A program made the position numbers and the translations under genes. The notes under the pieces were generated by a model. The model was not told the DNA's origin. It searched no databases and saw nothing but the letters and a program-made list of their open reading frames with translations. From Dyadobacter subterraneus (GTDB lineage: Bacteria > Bacteroidota > Bacteroidia > Cytophagales > Spirosomataceae), in NCBI RefSeq assembly GCF_015221875.1, contig NZ_JACYGY010000002.1:1542114-1606113 (forward strand): DNA of 64,000 nt. Direction: 5' to 3'. This document shows positions 37,704 through 45,954 of this stretch, piece after piece (positions within the stretch are counted from its first letter, which is position 1; every line of letters starts with the position of its first letter).

Positions 37704-39296
37704 ATGAAAACGAATAAATTAAAATATATAATCCTGTCGCTGGCGGTTTCAACCATTGCTCTGGTTTCCTGCGACAATGATCTTCTGGAAACTGTCCCGA
37801 ACGACCGCCTTTCTGTGGATGTTTTTTGGAGAACTGAAACGGATGCGAAACTTGCCGTAAACGGATTGTATACCGATTTGGATAGTACAAACATTATCAG
37901 TTGGGACGCATTGACGGACATTGCGCACACAAACCAGAACTTTGATGTGCAGGCTTATATAGAACTTGGAACCTATGACGGAACAAGCTCAAAAGTCCTT
38001 GGCGAATGGAGAAGAGCTTACAGAGGAATTCGGGCGACGAGTTATTTTTTGGAAAATGTTGATAAAGTAGCGTCAACAAATACAGCTTTGATCAATCAGC
38101 TGAAAGGTGAAGCCAAGGTTTTACGTGCTTACCAATATATCAAACTGGCCGCATTTTATGGCGATGTTCCGTTGGTAACTTCTTCGATTACAATTGATGA
38201 AGGAAGAGCTTTGGTAAAATCACCGGTATCGGCAATCTGGGATTTTATTGATAAGGAATTAACTGAGGCCGCCGCACTTTTACCAACAACTTATCCCGCC
38301 ACGGACAAAGGAAGAGTAACCCAGGGCGCTGCATTAGGTTTGGCTGCAAGAGCAAATTTGTATGCGGGTCGTTACCAAAAAGCGGCTGATGCGGCTGATA
38401 AAGTAATGAAACTGGGCATTTACGGTTTGTACGAATCTTACGAAAAGTTGTTCACCTATGCCGCTGAAAATAACAAAGAAGTTTTGTTTGACAGACAATT
38501 TATAAAGGATACTTATCCAATTAACGTTTTCTCCATTTTGGCACCATACAGCCAGAAAAACGGCGGCAGCGCTTATGTTCCAACCAAAGCGTTGGTTGAT
38601 ATGTACGAAACGCTGGATGGAAAATTAATTACGGATGCGGCTAGCGGTTACAATCCTGCAACACCTTACGCGAACCGTGATACACGCTTGAAATATTCTG
38701 TTTTTCTGGATGGTGATATTTTGCCAAGCGGTATTGCATTCAAACCGGCGCCAACAAGCGGAACTGCGGATGCTGTCGGAAGTACTTACATTGCTTCAAC
38801 AACTGGTTTTAATATCAAAAAATACATTATTGCAGACGATTATGCGAATCCGGTAAATAGCGGAATCAATATTATTTTGCTTCGTTATGCAGAGATTTTG
38901 CTGACTTACGCCGAAGCAAAAATTGAAACCGGACAAATCGATGCAAGCGTTCTCGCTGCAATTAACGCGGTAAGAAATGGTAGAAACGATGTAAAACAGC
39001 CTTCTGTAACCACATTGTCACAAACTGAACTGCGTACAATTGTTCGTCGTGAAAGAACGGTTGAACTGGCTTTTGAAGGTCAGCATTTGTTTGACATCCG
39101 TCGCTGGAAAACCGCTGAAAAAGTAATTCCGGGACCAGTTTATGGTATTACTTACAAAGATGCGAGCGGAGCGTTGGCAACTGTTCAGGTTGTTTCGGTG
39201 AATAAAACTTTTGATGTAAGCCGTCATTATTTGTGGCCGGTTCCGCAAAAAGAAAGAGATTTGAATCCATCATTGACACAAAACCCAGGCTGGTAA
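37704..39296 (+). CDS. SusD/RagB-family surface glycan-binding lipoprotein
   Basis: 530 residues from the ATG at 37704 (an in-frame TTG at 37695 is less likely). Lipobox IALVSC at about residue 23. SusD-like TPR helical fold with the C-terminal family signatures LLRYAEILLTYAEAKIE, RTVELAFEGQHLFDIRRW and LWPVPQKERDLNP. It is anchored to the outer membrane and caps the SusC barrel, delivering oligosaccharides. It is followed after 3 bp by the first sulfatase, so the three are one operon. Confidence 0.95.
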   Translation: MKTNKLKYIILSLAVSTIALVSCDNDLLETVPNDRLSVDVFWRTETDAKLAVNGLYTDLDSTNIISWDALTDIAHTNQNFDVQAYIELGTYDGTSSKVLGEWRRAYRGIRATSYFLENVDKVASTNTALINQLKGEAKVLRAYQYIKLAAFYGDVPLVTSSITIDEGRALVKSPVSAIWDFIDKELTEAAALLPTTYPATDKGRVTQGAALGLAARANLYAGRYQKAADAADKVMKLGIYGLYESYEKLFTYAAENNKEVLFDRQFIKDTYPINVFSILAPYSQKNGGSAYVPTKALVDMYETLDGKLITDAASGYNPATPYANRDTRLKYSVFLDGDILPSGIAFKPAPTSGTADAVGSTYIASTTGFNIKKYIIADDYANPVNSGINIILLRYAEILLTYAEAKIETGQIDASVLAAINAVRNGRNDVKQPSVTTLSQTELRTIVRRERTVELAFEGQHLFDIRRWKTAEKVIPGPVYGITYKDASGALATVQVVSVNKTFDVSRHYLWPVPQKERDLNPSLTQNPGW

Positions 39297-39299
39297 AAT

Positions 39300-40751
39300 A
39301 TGCTTAGTATTAAAAAATTAAAGTTCGTTATCGTTTCCTGTTTTGTTTTAGGTCTGGCTGTTTTTATGGCAGCCATGGCCCCGAAACCGGTTTCAAAAAC
39401 ACCCAATATCGTTTTGTTTTTTATTGACGATATGGGTTATGGTGATTTGTCGGTTACCGGTGCGCTGGGTTACAAAACGCCAAATATTGACAAACTGGCT
39501 TCCGAAGGAACGCGGTTTACCAATTTTATGGCGGCGCAAGCAGTTTGCAGCGCATCACGTGCGGCTTTGCTGACAGGTTGTTATCCAAACCGTGTCGGTG
39601 TTGCCGGCGCTTTTGGTCCGAAACAAGGATTGGGACTCAATCCAAATGAAGAAACAATCGCTGAATTATTGAAAGCAAATGGCTACACAACCGGGATTTT
39701 CGGTAAGTGGCATTTAGGAAATGACTCTATTTTTCTTCCCTTAAAGCAAGGTTTTGACGAATATTATGGCGTTCCATATTCTCACGATATGTGGCCACTC
39801 CATCCATGGCAAAAGCAAGCGCAGTATCCGCCGCTTTTCTGGATTGAAGGCAATAAGCAGGTGAAAGAAATTAAAGACCTGAATGACGCAAGTCTGATTA
39901 CCGGAACTGTTACGGAACACGCTGTTTCTTTCATCAAGAAAAATAAGAAAAAGCCATTTTTTCTATATGTTCCGGAACCTATGCCGCACGTTCCCCTGGC
40001 TGCAAGTGCTAATTTCAAAGGGAAAAGTGAACGTGGAATTTTTGGAGACGTGCTGACAGAACTGGATTGGTCGGTAGGAGAGATCATGAAAGAATTGAAA
40101 GCGCAAGGTTTAGATGATAACACGATTGTGATCTTCACCAGCGATAATGGTCCGTGGCTGAATTATGGTGACCATGCAGGTTCGTCAGGTGGATTCCGTG
40201 AAGGAAAAGGGACTTCATTTGAAGGCGGTCAACGTGTTCCGGCGATTATCCGCTGGCCAGGTGTGGTGCCTGCGGGAAGAGTGTCAAACAAACTTTTATC
40301 AAACATTGATATTTTGCCTACACTGGTTAAATTGACAGGTTCAAAATCTCCCAAAGAAAAAATTGACGGAATTGAATTTGTTGATTTGCTGAAAGGTGAT
40401 GACAGCAAAACGCCAAGAGAAAATTTCCTTTATTATTACCGTCAAAACAGTCTGGAAGCAGTGCGTAAGGGCAATTGGAAACTTGTTTTCCCGCATCCGG
40501 GACGTACTTATGAAGGTTCTTTGCCAGGAAAAGACGGTCAGCCTGGCCCTGCGCCTGAAAATCATGATTTCCCGGTTGCACTTTACAATCTGGGTCGTGA
40601 CCCGGGTGAGCGTTATGATGTTTATTCTCAAAACCCTGAAATTGTAGCGGAACTTGAAAAAATTGCAGATGCTGCAAGAGAAGATTTAGGCGATGATTTG
40701 CATAAGAAAACCGGAAAAAACAGAAGACCGGGCGGAAAAATTGAGAAATAA
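39300..40751 (+). CDS. Sulfatase 1 (formylglycine-dependent, S1 family)
   Basis: 483 residues with an N-terminal export segment. The formylglycine site is C83-SASR, that is C-x-A-x-R, the accepted alanine variant of C-x-P-x-R. Calcium ligands D43/D44 (FFIDDMGYGD), K136-W-H138 (FGKWHLG) and SDNGP are all present. It hydrolyses sulfate esters on a sugar; regiospecificity is not readable. Only 3 bp separate it from susD. Activity requires a maturase (FGE or anSME), which is not in this window. Confidence 0.93.
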   Translation: MLSIKKLKFVIVSCFVLGLAVFMAAMAPKPVSKTPNIVLFFIDDMGYGDLSVTGALGYKTPNIDKLASEGTRFTNFMAAQAVCSASRAALLTGCYPNRVGVAGAFGPKQGLGLNPNEETIAELLKANGYTTGIFGKWHLGNDSIFLPLKQGFDEYYGVPYSHDMWPLHPWQKQAQYPPLFWIEGNKQVKEIKDLNDASLITGTVTEHAVSFIKKNKKKPFFLYVPEPMPHVPLAASANFKGKSERGIFGDVLTELDWSVGEIMKELKAQGLDDNTIVIFTSDNGPWLNYGDHAGSSGGFREGKGTSFEGGQRVPAIIRWPGVVPAGRVSNKLLSNIDILPTLVKLTGSKSPKEKIDGIEFVDLLKGDDSKTPRENFLYYYRQNSLEAVRKGNWKLVFPHPGRTYEGSLPGKDGQPGPAPENHDFPVALYNLGRDPGERYDVYSQNPEIVAELEKIADAAREDLGDDLHKKTGKNRRPGGKIEK

Positions 40752-40802
40752 AACAAGCTGATATCATTAGTTGATGATGCCTTATAAAGGAAAAAAAAGC
40801 TG

Positions 40803-40840
40803 AAAGAAGTCAGGTGTCCAATACTTGACTTCTTTTGCTT
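40803..40840 (+). terminator. Hairpin between sulfatase 1 and sulfatase 2
   Basis: 10-bp perfect stem (40803-40812 with 40826-40835) followed by a T-rich stretch. It could end or dampen the susCD-sulfatase 1 transcript. Confidence 0.6.
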
Positions 40841-40882
40841 TTCACTCGGGCTGAAAAATTAAAATCTAAACCCAACTAGGTT

Positions 40883-42364
40883 ATGAAACAATACAGATTT
40901 TTCATTTTGTTTTTTACAACACTACCTTTTTTTATCACAAATTCCTTCGCCCAAAAACCAGCCAGAAAACCGAATATCATTTACATTTATGCCGATGACT
41001 TAGGTTATGGTGAACTTGGTGCTTACGGTCAGAAAAAGATAAAAACACCAAATCTTGACAAGCTTGCCAAAGAGGGAATCCGTTTCACAAAACATTACAC
41101 AAGCACGCCCGTTTGCGCTCCGGCGCGTTGCATGCTGCTAACTGGTCGGCACGGCGGACATTCTTTTATTCGCGGAAATTATGAAATGGGCGGTTTTGCC
41201 GATGATAAAGAAGGCGGACAAATGCCGCTTCCCGAAGGAACATTAACGATAGCAAAAGTTTTGAAAAACGCAGGTTATATTACAGGTGCGTTCGGGAAAT
41301 GGGGTTTGGGAATGAACAATACAACCGGTGATCCGAACAAGCAGGGGTTTGATTATTTCTACGGATATCTCGATCAAAAACAGGCTCACAATTATTATCC
41401 GACGCATTTATGGGAAAATGGCAAATGGGACAAACTAAATAATCCGGTCATTGACGTACACAGAAAATTGTCTGCCGATGCGCCAGATAGTGCTTTTAAT
41501 TATTTTATAGGGAATGAATATGCTATTGATAAAATTGCAGATAAAGCGCAGAAATTTATCAGTGATCACCAAAAAGAATTCTTTTTCTTATATCTACCAA
41601 TGACAATCCCGCATGCGTCATTACAGGTTCCGGATGAGGCAGTAAAAGAATACATCGGGCAATTTGAGGAGAAACCTTACTACGGAGAAAAGAATTACGC
41701 ATCCACAAAATATCCGCATGCAACGTATGCTGCCATGATCACTTACCTGGATAAGCAGGTGGGGAAAGTTATGGAGCAGGTGAAAGCACTGGGACTGGAT
41801 GAAAACACGATCATTATGTTTTCAAGTGATAATGGAACCACATTTAATGGCGGAACGGATGCGAATTTCTTCAACAGCGTGGCCGGTTTGCGAGGTCTGA
41901 AAATGGATATTTACGAAGGCGGAATCCGTGAGCCGTTTATCGCCAGATGGCCGGGAAAAATCGCTGCCGGTACTACGACGGATTTTGTTTCTGTTCAATA
42001 TGATATGTTTTCTACTTTCGCAGATATCGCAGGAATTACTGCGCCTCCTTCGGATGGGATTTCATTACTACCTGTTTTAACCGGAAAAGGAAAACCCAAA
42101 ACACGTGAATACTTGTACTTTGAATTTGGTGAAAAGTCAGGAGAAATAGCCATTCGCTTTGCTGATTTCAAAGCTGTGAAAAGCGGTATTCGAAAAAATA
42201 AAAATGCTGCCTGGGAATTGTACGATATGCGTTCTGATGAAAAAGAAACAACAGATGTTGCTTCAAAACATCCGGAAATTATTTCAAAACTGGATGCGAT
42301 TGTGAAGAAAGAACATTTGAATGCGACTGTTAAGGAATGGGAATTTATTGATCCCAAGTTTTAA
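40883..42364 (+). CDS. Sulfatase 2 (formylglycine-dependent, S1 family)
   Basis: 493 residues. Signal peptide ending NSFAQ, metal site D38/D39 (YADDLGYGE), formylglycine site C78-APAR, and SSDNG later. The segment that reads GKWHLG in many sulfatases is FGKWGLG here, so the His is absent, as also in sulfatase 3. Sulfatases 2 and 3 share GDPNKQGFD followed by a YGY/QAHNYYP-type pattern and clearly form one subfamily. It probably acts on a different sulfate position from sulfatases 1 and 4. Confidence 0.93.
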   Translation: MKQYRFFILFFTTLPFFITNSFAQKPARKPNIIYIYADDLGYGELGAYGQKKIKTPNLDKLAKEGIRFTKHYTSTPVCAPARCMLLTGRHGGHSFIRGNYEMGGFADDKEGGQMPLPEGTLTIAKVLKNAGYITGAFGKWGLGMNNTTGDPNKQGFDYFYGYLDQKQAHNYYPTHLWENGKWDKLNNPVIDVHRKLSADAPDSAFNYFIGNEYAIDKIADKAQKFISDHQKEFFFLYLPMTIPHASLQVPDEAVKEYIGQFEEKPYYGEKNYASTKYPHATYAAMITYLDKQVGKVMEQVKALGLDENTIIMFSSDNGTTFNGGTDANFFNSVAGLRGLKMDIYEGGIREPFIARWPGKIAAGTTTDFVSVQYDMFSTFADIAGITAPPSDGISLLPVLTGKGKPKTREYLYFEFGEKSGEIAIRFADFKAVKSGIRKNKNAAWELYDMRSDEKETTDVASKHPEIISKLDAIVKKEHLNATVKEWEFIDPKF

Positions 42365-42372
42365 GTTTTCCT

Positions 42373-42437
42373 AAACGCAATGGACGCAATTGTTTCATCT
42401 TGCGCCCATTGCGCGTTCTATTGCGTCCATTGCGGTT
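42373..42437. repeat. Inverted repeat after sulfatase 2
   Basis: 18-nt arms 42373-42390 and 42420-42437 pair with one mismatch; the loop holds a third copy of the GCCCATTGCG motif. Confidence 0.6.
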
Positions 42438-42476
42438 AAAAAAGACTATTCTAAGTAAAATAATTTATCAAAACCC

Positions 42477-42508
42477 TTTGGTAGTATCAAAACAAAATCT
42501 TTACTTTG
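42477..42508 (+). promoter_or_regulatory. Promoter for sulfatases 3 and 4
   Basis: TTTG at 42477-42480, exactly 20 nt, then TTACTTTG at 42501-42508. The -7 box is identical to that of susC with the same spacing. Confidence 0.6.
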
Positions 42509-42595
42509 TCTATCAAATAAGTAGAGTATATTAATCAAAAGAATATTCTACTATCCAACAAATTACGATAACCATTTTTGATTGAAAATATATAT

Positions 42596-42710
42596 CCACT
42601 CCTGATACCCAAGAGACAGCACAAACCGGACTTGCCGGATTTTCGGTGGTTGTCAATTCATGCTTGCTCGGCTGGGCTGTCGCGGGGTATCAGGAGTGGT
42701 GAATTTTTTT
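42596..42710 (+). ncRNA. Structured leader element with T-run (candidate attenuator or riboswitch)
   Basis: 15-bp perfect helix (42596-42610 with 42685-42699), a 4/3-nt internal loop, a 6-bp helix (42615-42620 with 42676-42681), and an inner arm (42621-42628 with 42644-42653). A run of seven T begins at 42704. It lies in the 5' leader of sulfatase 3. It matches no RNA class I can name. A decayed mobile inverted repeat is the alternative. Confidence 0.45.
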
Positions 42711-42804
42711 GCAGCCTGTCAAATTAACTTCGTCACTTCTTCATTAACGGATTTTTGTTTCCGTAAAGTCTGCAATGTAACACAGTTGATTAAATTAAAA
42801 TTTC

Positions 42805-44247
42805 ATGACAAAGAAATACTTTTTGCTTTTCTTACTACTCACCGGACTTTTTCAAGCCACTTCATCTTTCGCTCAAAATACAAAACGGCCCAATATTATC
42901 TTCATTCTGGCGGATGATCTGGGTTATGGCGATGTCGGTTTCAACGGACAAAAGTTAGTTCATACACCAAATATCGACCGGCTCGCGCGAGAAGGCGTTC
43001 AATTTTCACAATTTTATGCCGGAACCGCTGTATGTGCGCCGTCGCGTTCGTCACTCATGAGCGGAAAACACACCGGGCATACCTACATCAGAGGAAACAA
43101 AGGCGTTGATCCGGAAGGACAGGAGCCTATTGCAGATTCCGTCGTGACTGTTGCTGAAATTTTGAAAAAAGCAGGTTATGCAACTGGTGCTTTTGGAAAA
43201 TGGGGTTTAGGTCCGGTTGGTTCCTACGGCGATCCGAATAAACAAGGTTTTGATCAGTTTTTTGGATACAATTGTCAAAGTCTGGCGCATCGTTATTATC
43301 CTGATCATCTTTGGGAAAACCAGAAAAAGGTGGTTTTGGAAGCCAATCAGAATCTGCTTTATAACAAAGAATATGCACCGGATCTGATCCAGAAAAAAGC
43401 ACTGGAATTCGTGGATTCAAAAGATGGAAAACAGCCATTCTTTTTATTTCTGCCTTATATTTTACCACATGCAGAGTTGATCGTTCCTGAGGATAGCATC
43501 TTTCAATACTATAAGGGAAAGTTTGATGAACAGCCTTACAAAGGAGCTGATTATGGTCCGAATGCGACTAACGGAGGTTATGCATCGCAGCAATATCCGC
43601 ACGCTGCTTTTGCGGCAATGGTTACGCGACTGGATTTATACGTAGGCCAGATTTTAGATAAATTAAAAGAAAAAGGACTTGATAAAAACACGCTGGTAAT
43701 CTTTACAAGTGATAACGGACCGCATGTGGAAGGCGGCGCTGATCCTGTATTTTTTCATAGCAGCGCAGGTTTTAAAGGTGTAAAACGTGATTTATACGAA
43801 GGCGGAATTCGTGAGCCATTCGCAGCACGCTGGCCGGGCGTGATTAAACCCGGAACCAAAAATGATTACATCGGTGCTTTCTGGGATATCCTCCCAACAT
43901 TCGCTGAACTGGCAGGTGCAAAACTTACTAAAAAAACAGACGGAATTTCCTTTGTTCCGTCCATTACCGGAAAAGGTGTTCAGAAAAAACATGATTATTT
44001 ATACTGGGAATTTCATGAGCAAGGCGGTCGGCAGGCGGTGCGTCAGGGAAACTGGAAAGCGGTCAGGCTGAAGGCAGCAGGCCATCCGAATGCACCGGTC
44101 GAACTTTATGATTTATCCAAAGATGCAGGTGAGCGTATTAATATTGCGGAGAAATTTCCTGCAAAAGCAAAAGAACTTGGACAGATCATGAACAAGTCGC
44201 ATGTCGAATCCAGCATTTTTCCATTTGTAAGTCAGGCCGGGAAATGA
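42805..44247 (+). CDS. Sulfatase 3 (formylglycine-dependent, S1 family)
   Basis: 480 residues. Signal peptide ending SSFAQ, metal site D37/D38 (LADDLGYGD), formylglycine site C77-APSR, FGKWGLG (His absent as in sulfatase 2), and TSDNGPHVEGG. It is closely related to sulfatase 2 along its length. It follows a long structured leader with its own promoter and precedes sulfatase 4 by 33 bp, so the two are a likely sub-operon. Confidence 0.93.
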   Translation: MTKKYFLLFLLLTGLFQATSSFAQNTKRPNIIFILADDLGYGDVGFNGQKLVHTPNIDRLAREGVQFSQFYAGTAVCAPSRSSLMSGKHTGHTYIRGNKGVDPEGQEPIADSVVTVAEILKKAGYATGAFGKWGLGPVGSYGDPNKQGFDQFFGYNCQSLAHRYYPDHLWENQKKVVLEANQNLLYNKEYAPDLIQKKALEFVDSKDGKQPFFLFLPYILPHAELIVPEDSIFQYYKGKFDEQPYKGADYGPNATNGGYASQQYPHAAFAAMVTRLDLYVGQILDKLKEKGLDKNTLVIFTSDNGPHVEGGADPVFFHSSAGFKGVKRDLYEGGIREPFAARWPGVIKPGTKNDYIGAFWDILPTFAELAGAKLTKKTDGISFVPSITGKGVQKKHDYLYWEFHEQGGRQAVRQGNWKAVRLKAAGHPNAPVELYDLSKDAGERINIAEKFPAKAKELGQIMNKSHVESSIFPFVSQAGK

Positions 44248-44280
44248 CAAATTGCTTTTCAAACTGAAATATTCCTGAAC

Positions 44281-45873
44281 ATGAATTATAACCCGCTAAA
44301 AACTTTCCCGATACTGGCAATTCTGCTGGTTTCGGGATTTTTTTCTTTTGGACAAAACAAAAAAACTCAGCCCAATATTATTGTTTTCCTTGTCGATGAT
44401 ATGGGTTGGCAGGATACTTCGGTTCCGTTCTGGACAAAAGTTACTGAATTTAACAAACGGTACCATACGCCAAATATGGAGCGTTTGGCGAGAGAAGGAA
44501 TGAAATTTACCAATGCTTATGCGATGCCGGTTTGCACACCTTCGCGGGTAAGTTTGATGACAGGCGTTAATGCGGCGCATCACCGCGTTACGCACTGGAC
44601 TTCACCGGACAAAAATAAAAATACAGATTTTGCAGATTCAACACTCAATCCGGTAGACTGGAATATAAACGGATTCAGTCCGGTAGCCGGAATTCCTCAC
44701 ACATTTTACGGAACGCCACTGCCAGCTATTTTGAGTCAGGCCGGTTATTACACGATTCACAGCGGGAAAGCACATTTTGGATCAGCCGGGACGCCCGGCT
44801 CTGATCCGAAAAATCTGGGTTTTCAGGTTAATATTGCCGGTAATGAAATCGGTCATCCGGCAAGTTATCTGGGGGAAAAAAATTATGATAATGCCAAAAA
44901 TGGAAAACCAAGCAGGAATGCTGTTCAGGGTCTGGAAGCTTATTACGGCAGCGACGTTTTTCTAAGCGATGCGATTACGACAGAAGCTTTGAAAGCCTTA
45001 GAAAAGCCATTGACAGAGAAAAAACCATTTTTTCTATATCTGGCCCAGTATGCAGTCCACGTGCCTTTGGATGCCGACAAACGTTTTGTTCTAAAATATT
45101 TAAAAGCTGGTCTTGATAGTACCGAGGCAAAATATGCTGCGCTGATTGAAGGTATGGATAAAAGTCTGGGTGATGTACTGCGTTTTCTGGACGACCGGAC
45201 AATTGCTGAAAATACAGTCATCCTTTTCATGTCGGACAACGGTGGATTAAGTCTTACACCACAGCGTGGAGGAAAAGCCTGGACGCATAATTTACCGCTG
45301 AAAGCCGGGAAAGGATCTGTGTATGAAGGAGGAATTCGTGAGCCAATGCTGGTGCGCTGGTTAGGTGTTGTGAAACCCAAATCAGTTGCGGACCAATATG
45401 TGATTATTGAAGATTTTTTTCCGACAATTCTGGAAATTGCGGGTATTAGTAATCCGAAAATTATTCAGCAAATTGATGGGAAGAGTTTTCTCTCAATTTT
45501 GAAAAATCCCGCTTTGAAGGATGAAAACAGAGCATTGATATGGCATCACCCAAACCGCTGGATTCCAGCCGAAGGGCCTAATATTCATTTTTCAAGCGCA
45601 TTTCGGAAAGGGGATTGGAAATTGATTTATGATTATCGGAAAAGTAAACTGGAATTGTATAATCTGAAAAATGATATTGGAGAGCAGCATGATTTGTCAG
45701 CAGAAAATCCTCAAAAATTAAAGGAACTGGCGAATCTTTTTACCATTCAATTAAAAAAATGGGCCGTGCAGTGGCCGACGTATAAAAAGGATGGAAAAGT
45801 TGTTCCCTGGCCTAATAAAATAATTAGTTACACAGAGAAAACCAGAGGTAAAAAAGAGATTCACAGAGAATAA
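44281..45873 (+). CDS. Sulfatase 4 (formylglycine-dependent, S1 family)
   Basis: 530 residues. Signal peptide ending FSFGQ, metal site D39/D40 (FLVDDMGWQD), formylglycine site C85-TPSR, GKAHFG in place of GKWHLG (Lys and His kept), and MSDNGG. It is longer than the others because of an insert after the active-site Cys region (HHRVTHWTSPDKNKN) that suggests a different substrate pocket. The last ~15 codons run into an intergenic CACAGAGA-type repeat, so the C-terminus may be a recent extension. Confidence 0.92.
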   Translation: MNYNPLKTFPILAILLVSGFFSFGQNKKTQPNIIVFLVDDMGWQDTSVPFWTKVTEFNKRYHTPNMERLAREGMKFTNAYAMPVCTPSRVSLMTGVNAAHHRVTHWTSPDKNKNTDFADSTLNPVDWNINGFSPVAGIPHTFYGTPLPAILSQAGYYTIHSGKAHFGSAGTPGSDPKNLGFQVNIAGNEIGHPASYLGEKNYDNAKNGKPSRNAVQGLEAYYGSDVFLSDAITTEALKALEKPLTEKKPFFLYLAQYAVHVPLDADKRFVLKYLKAGLDSTEAKYAALIEGMDKSLGDVLRFLDDRTIAENTVILFMSDNGGLSLTPQRGGKAWTHNLPLKAGKGSVYEGGIREPMLVRWLGVVKPKSVADQYVIIEDFFPTILEIAGISNPKIIQQIDGKSFLSILKNPALKDENRALIWHHPNRWIPAEGPNIHFSSAFRKGDWKLIYDYRKSKLELYNLKNDIGEQHDLSAENPQKLKELANLFTIQLKKWAVQWPTYKKDGKVVPWPNKIISYTEKTRGKKEIHRE

Positions 45874-45935
45874 TCTCTTTGCCCTCCTTTGAATCGCACG
45901 GCGTCCGCTCTGTGGTCCTTTGTGTAATATTGTCG
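45840..45935. repeat. Intergenic CACAGAG-type repeat overlapping the sulfatase 4 stop
   Basis: ACACAGAGAAAACCAGAG is imperfectly inverted as CTCTGTGGTCCTTTGTGT across the stop codon of sulfatase 4. A GC-rich 13-mer (45896-45908) sits inside the right arm. Confidence 0.45.
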
Positions 45936-45954
45936 AGATTTTAAAATACCTGTT

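Larger units (their letters stand above)
42365..42804. other. 440-bp leader region of sulfatase 3
   Basis: Contents in order: an inverted repeat (42373-42390 with 42420-42437, CGCAATGGACGCAAT type, one mismatch) able to end sulfatase 2 transcripts; a promoter (42477-42508); a small hairpin near 42530-42552; a long structured element (42596-42699) followed by a T-run; then about 95 bp to the start codon. No gene is supported here. Confidence 0.6.

Noticed and set aside
42596..42710. SAM-I riboswitch
   Set aside because: An AAGAGA string near a P1-like helix recalled it, but the conserved SAM-I core is absent.
42660..42917. 85-codon frame overlapping the structured leader and the sulfatase 3 start
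   Set aside because: It overlaps the signal peptide of sulfatase 3 in another frame and begins inside the helix element; most likely a shadow frame.
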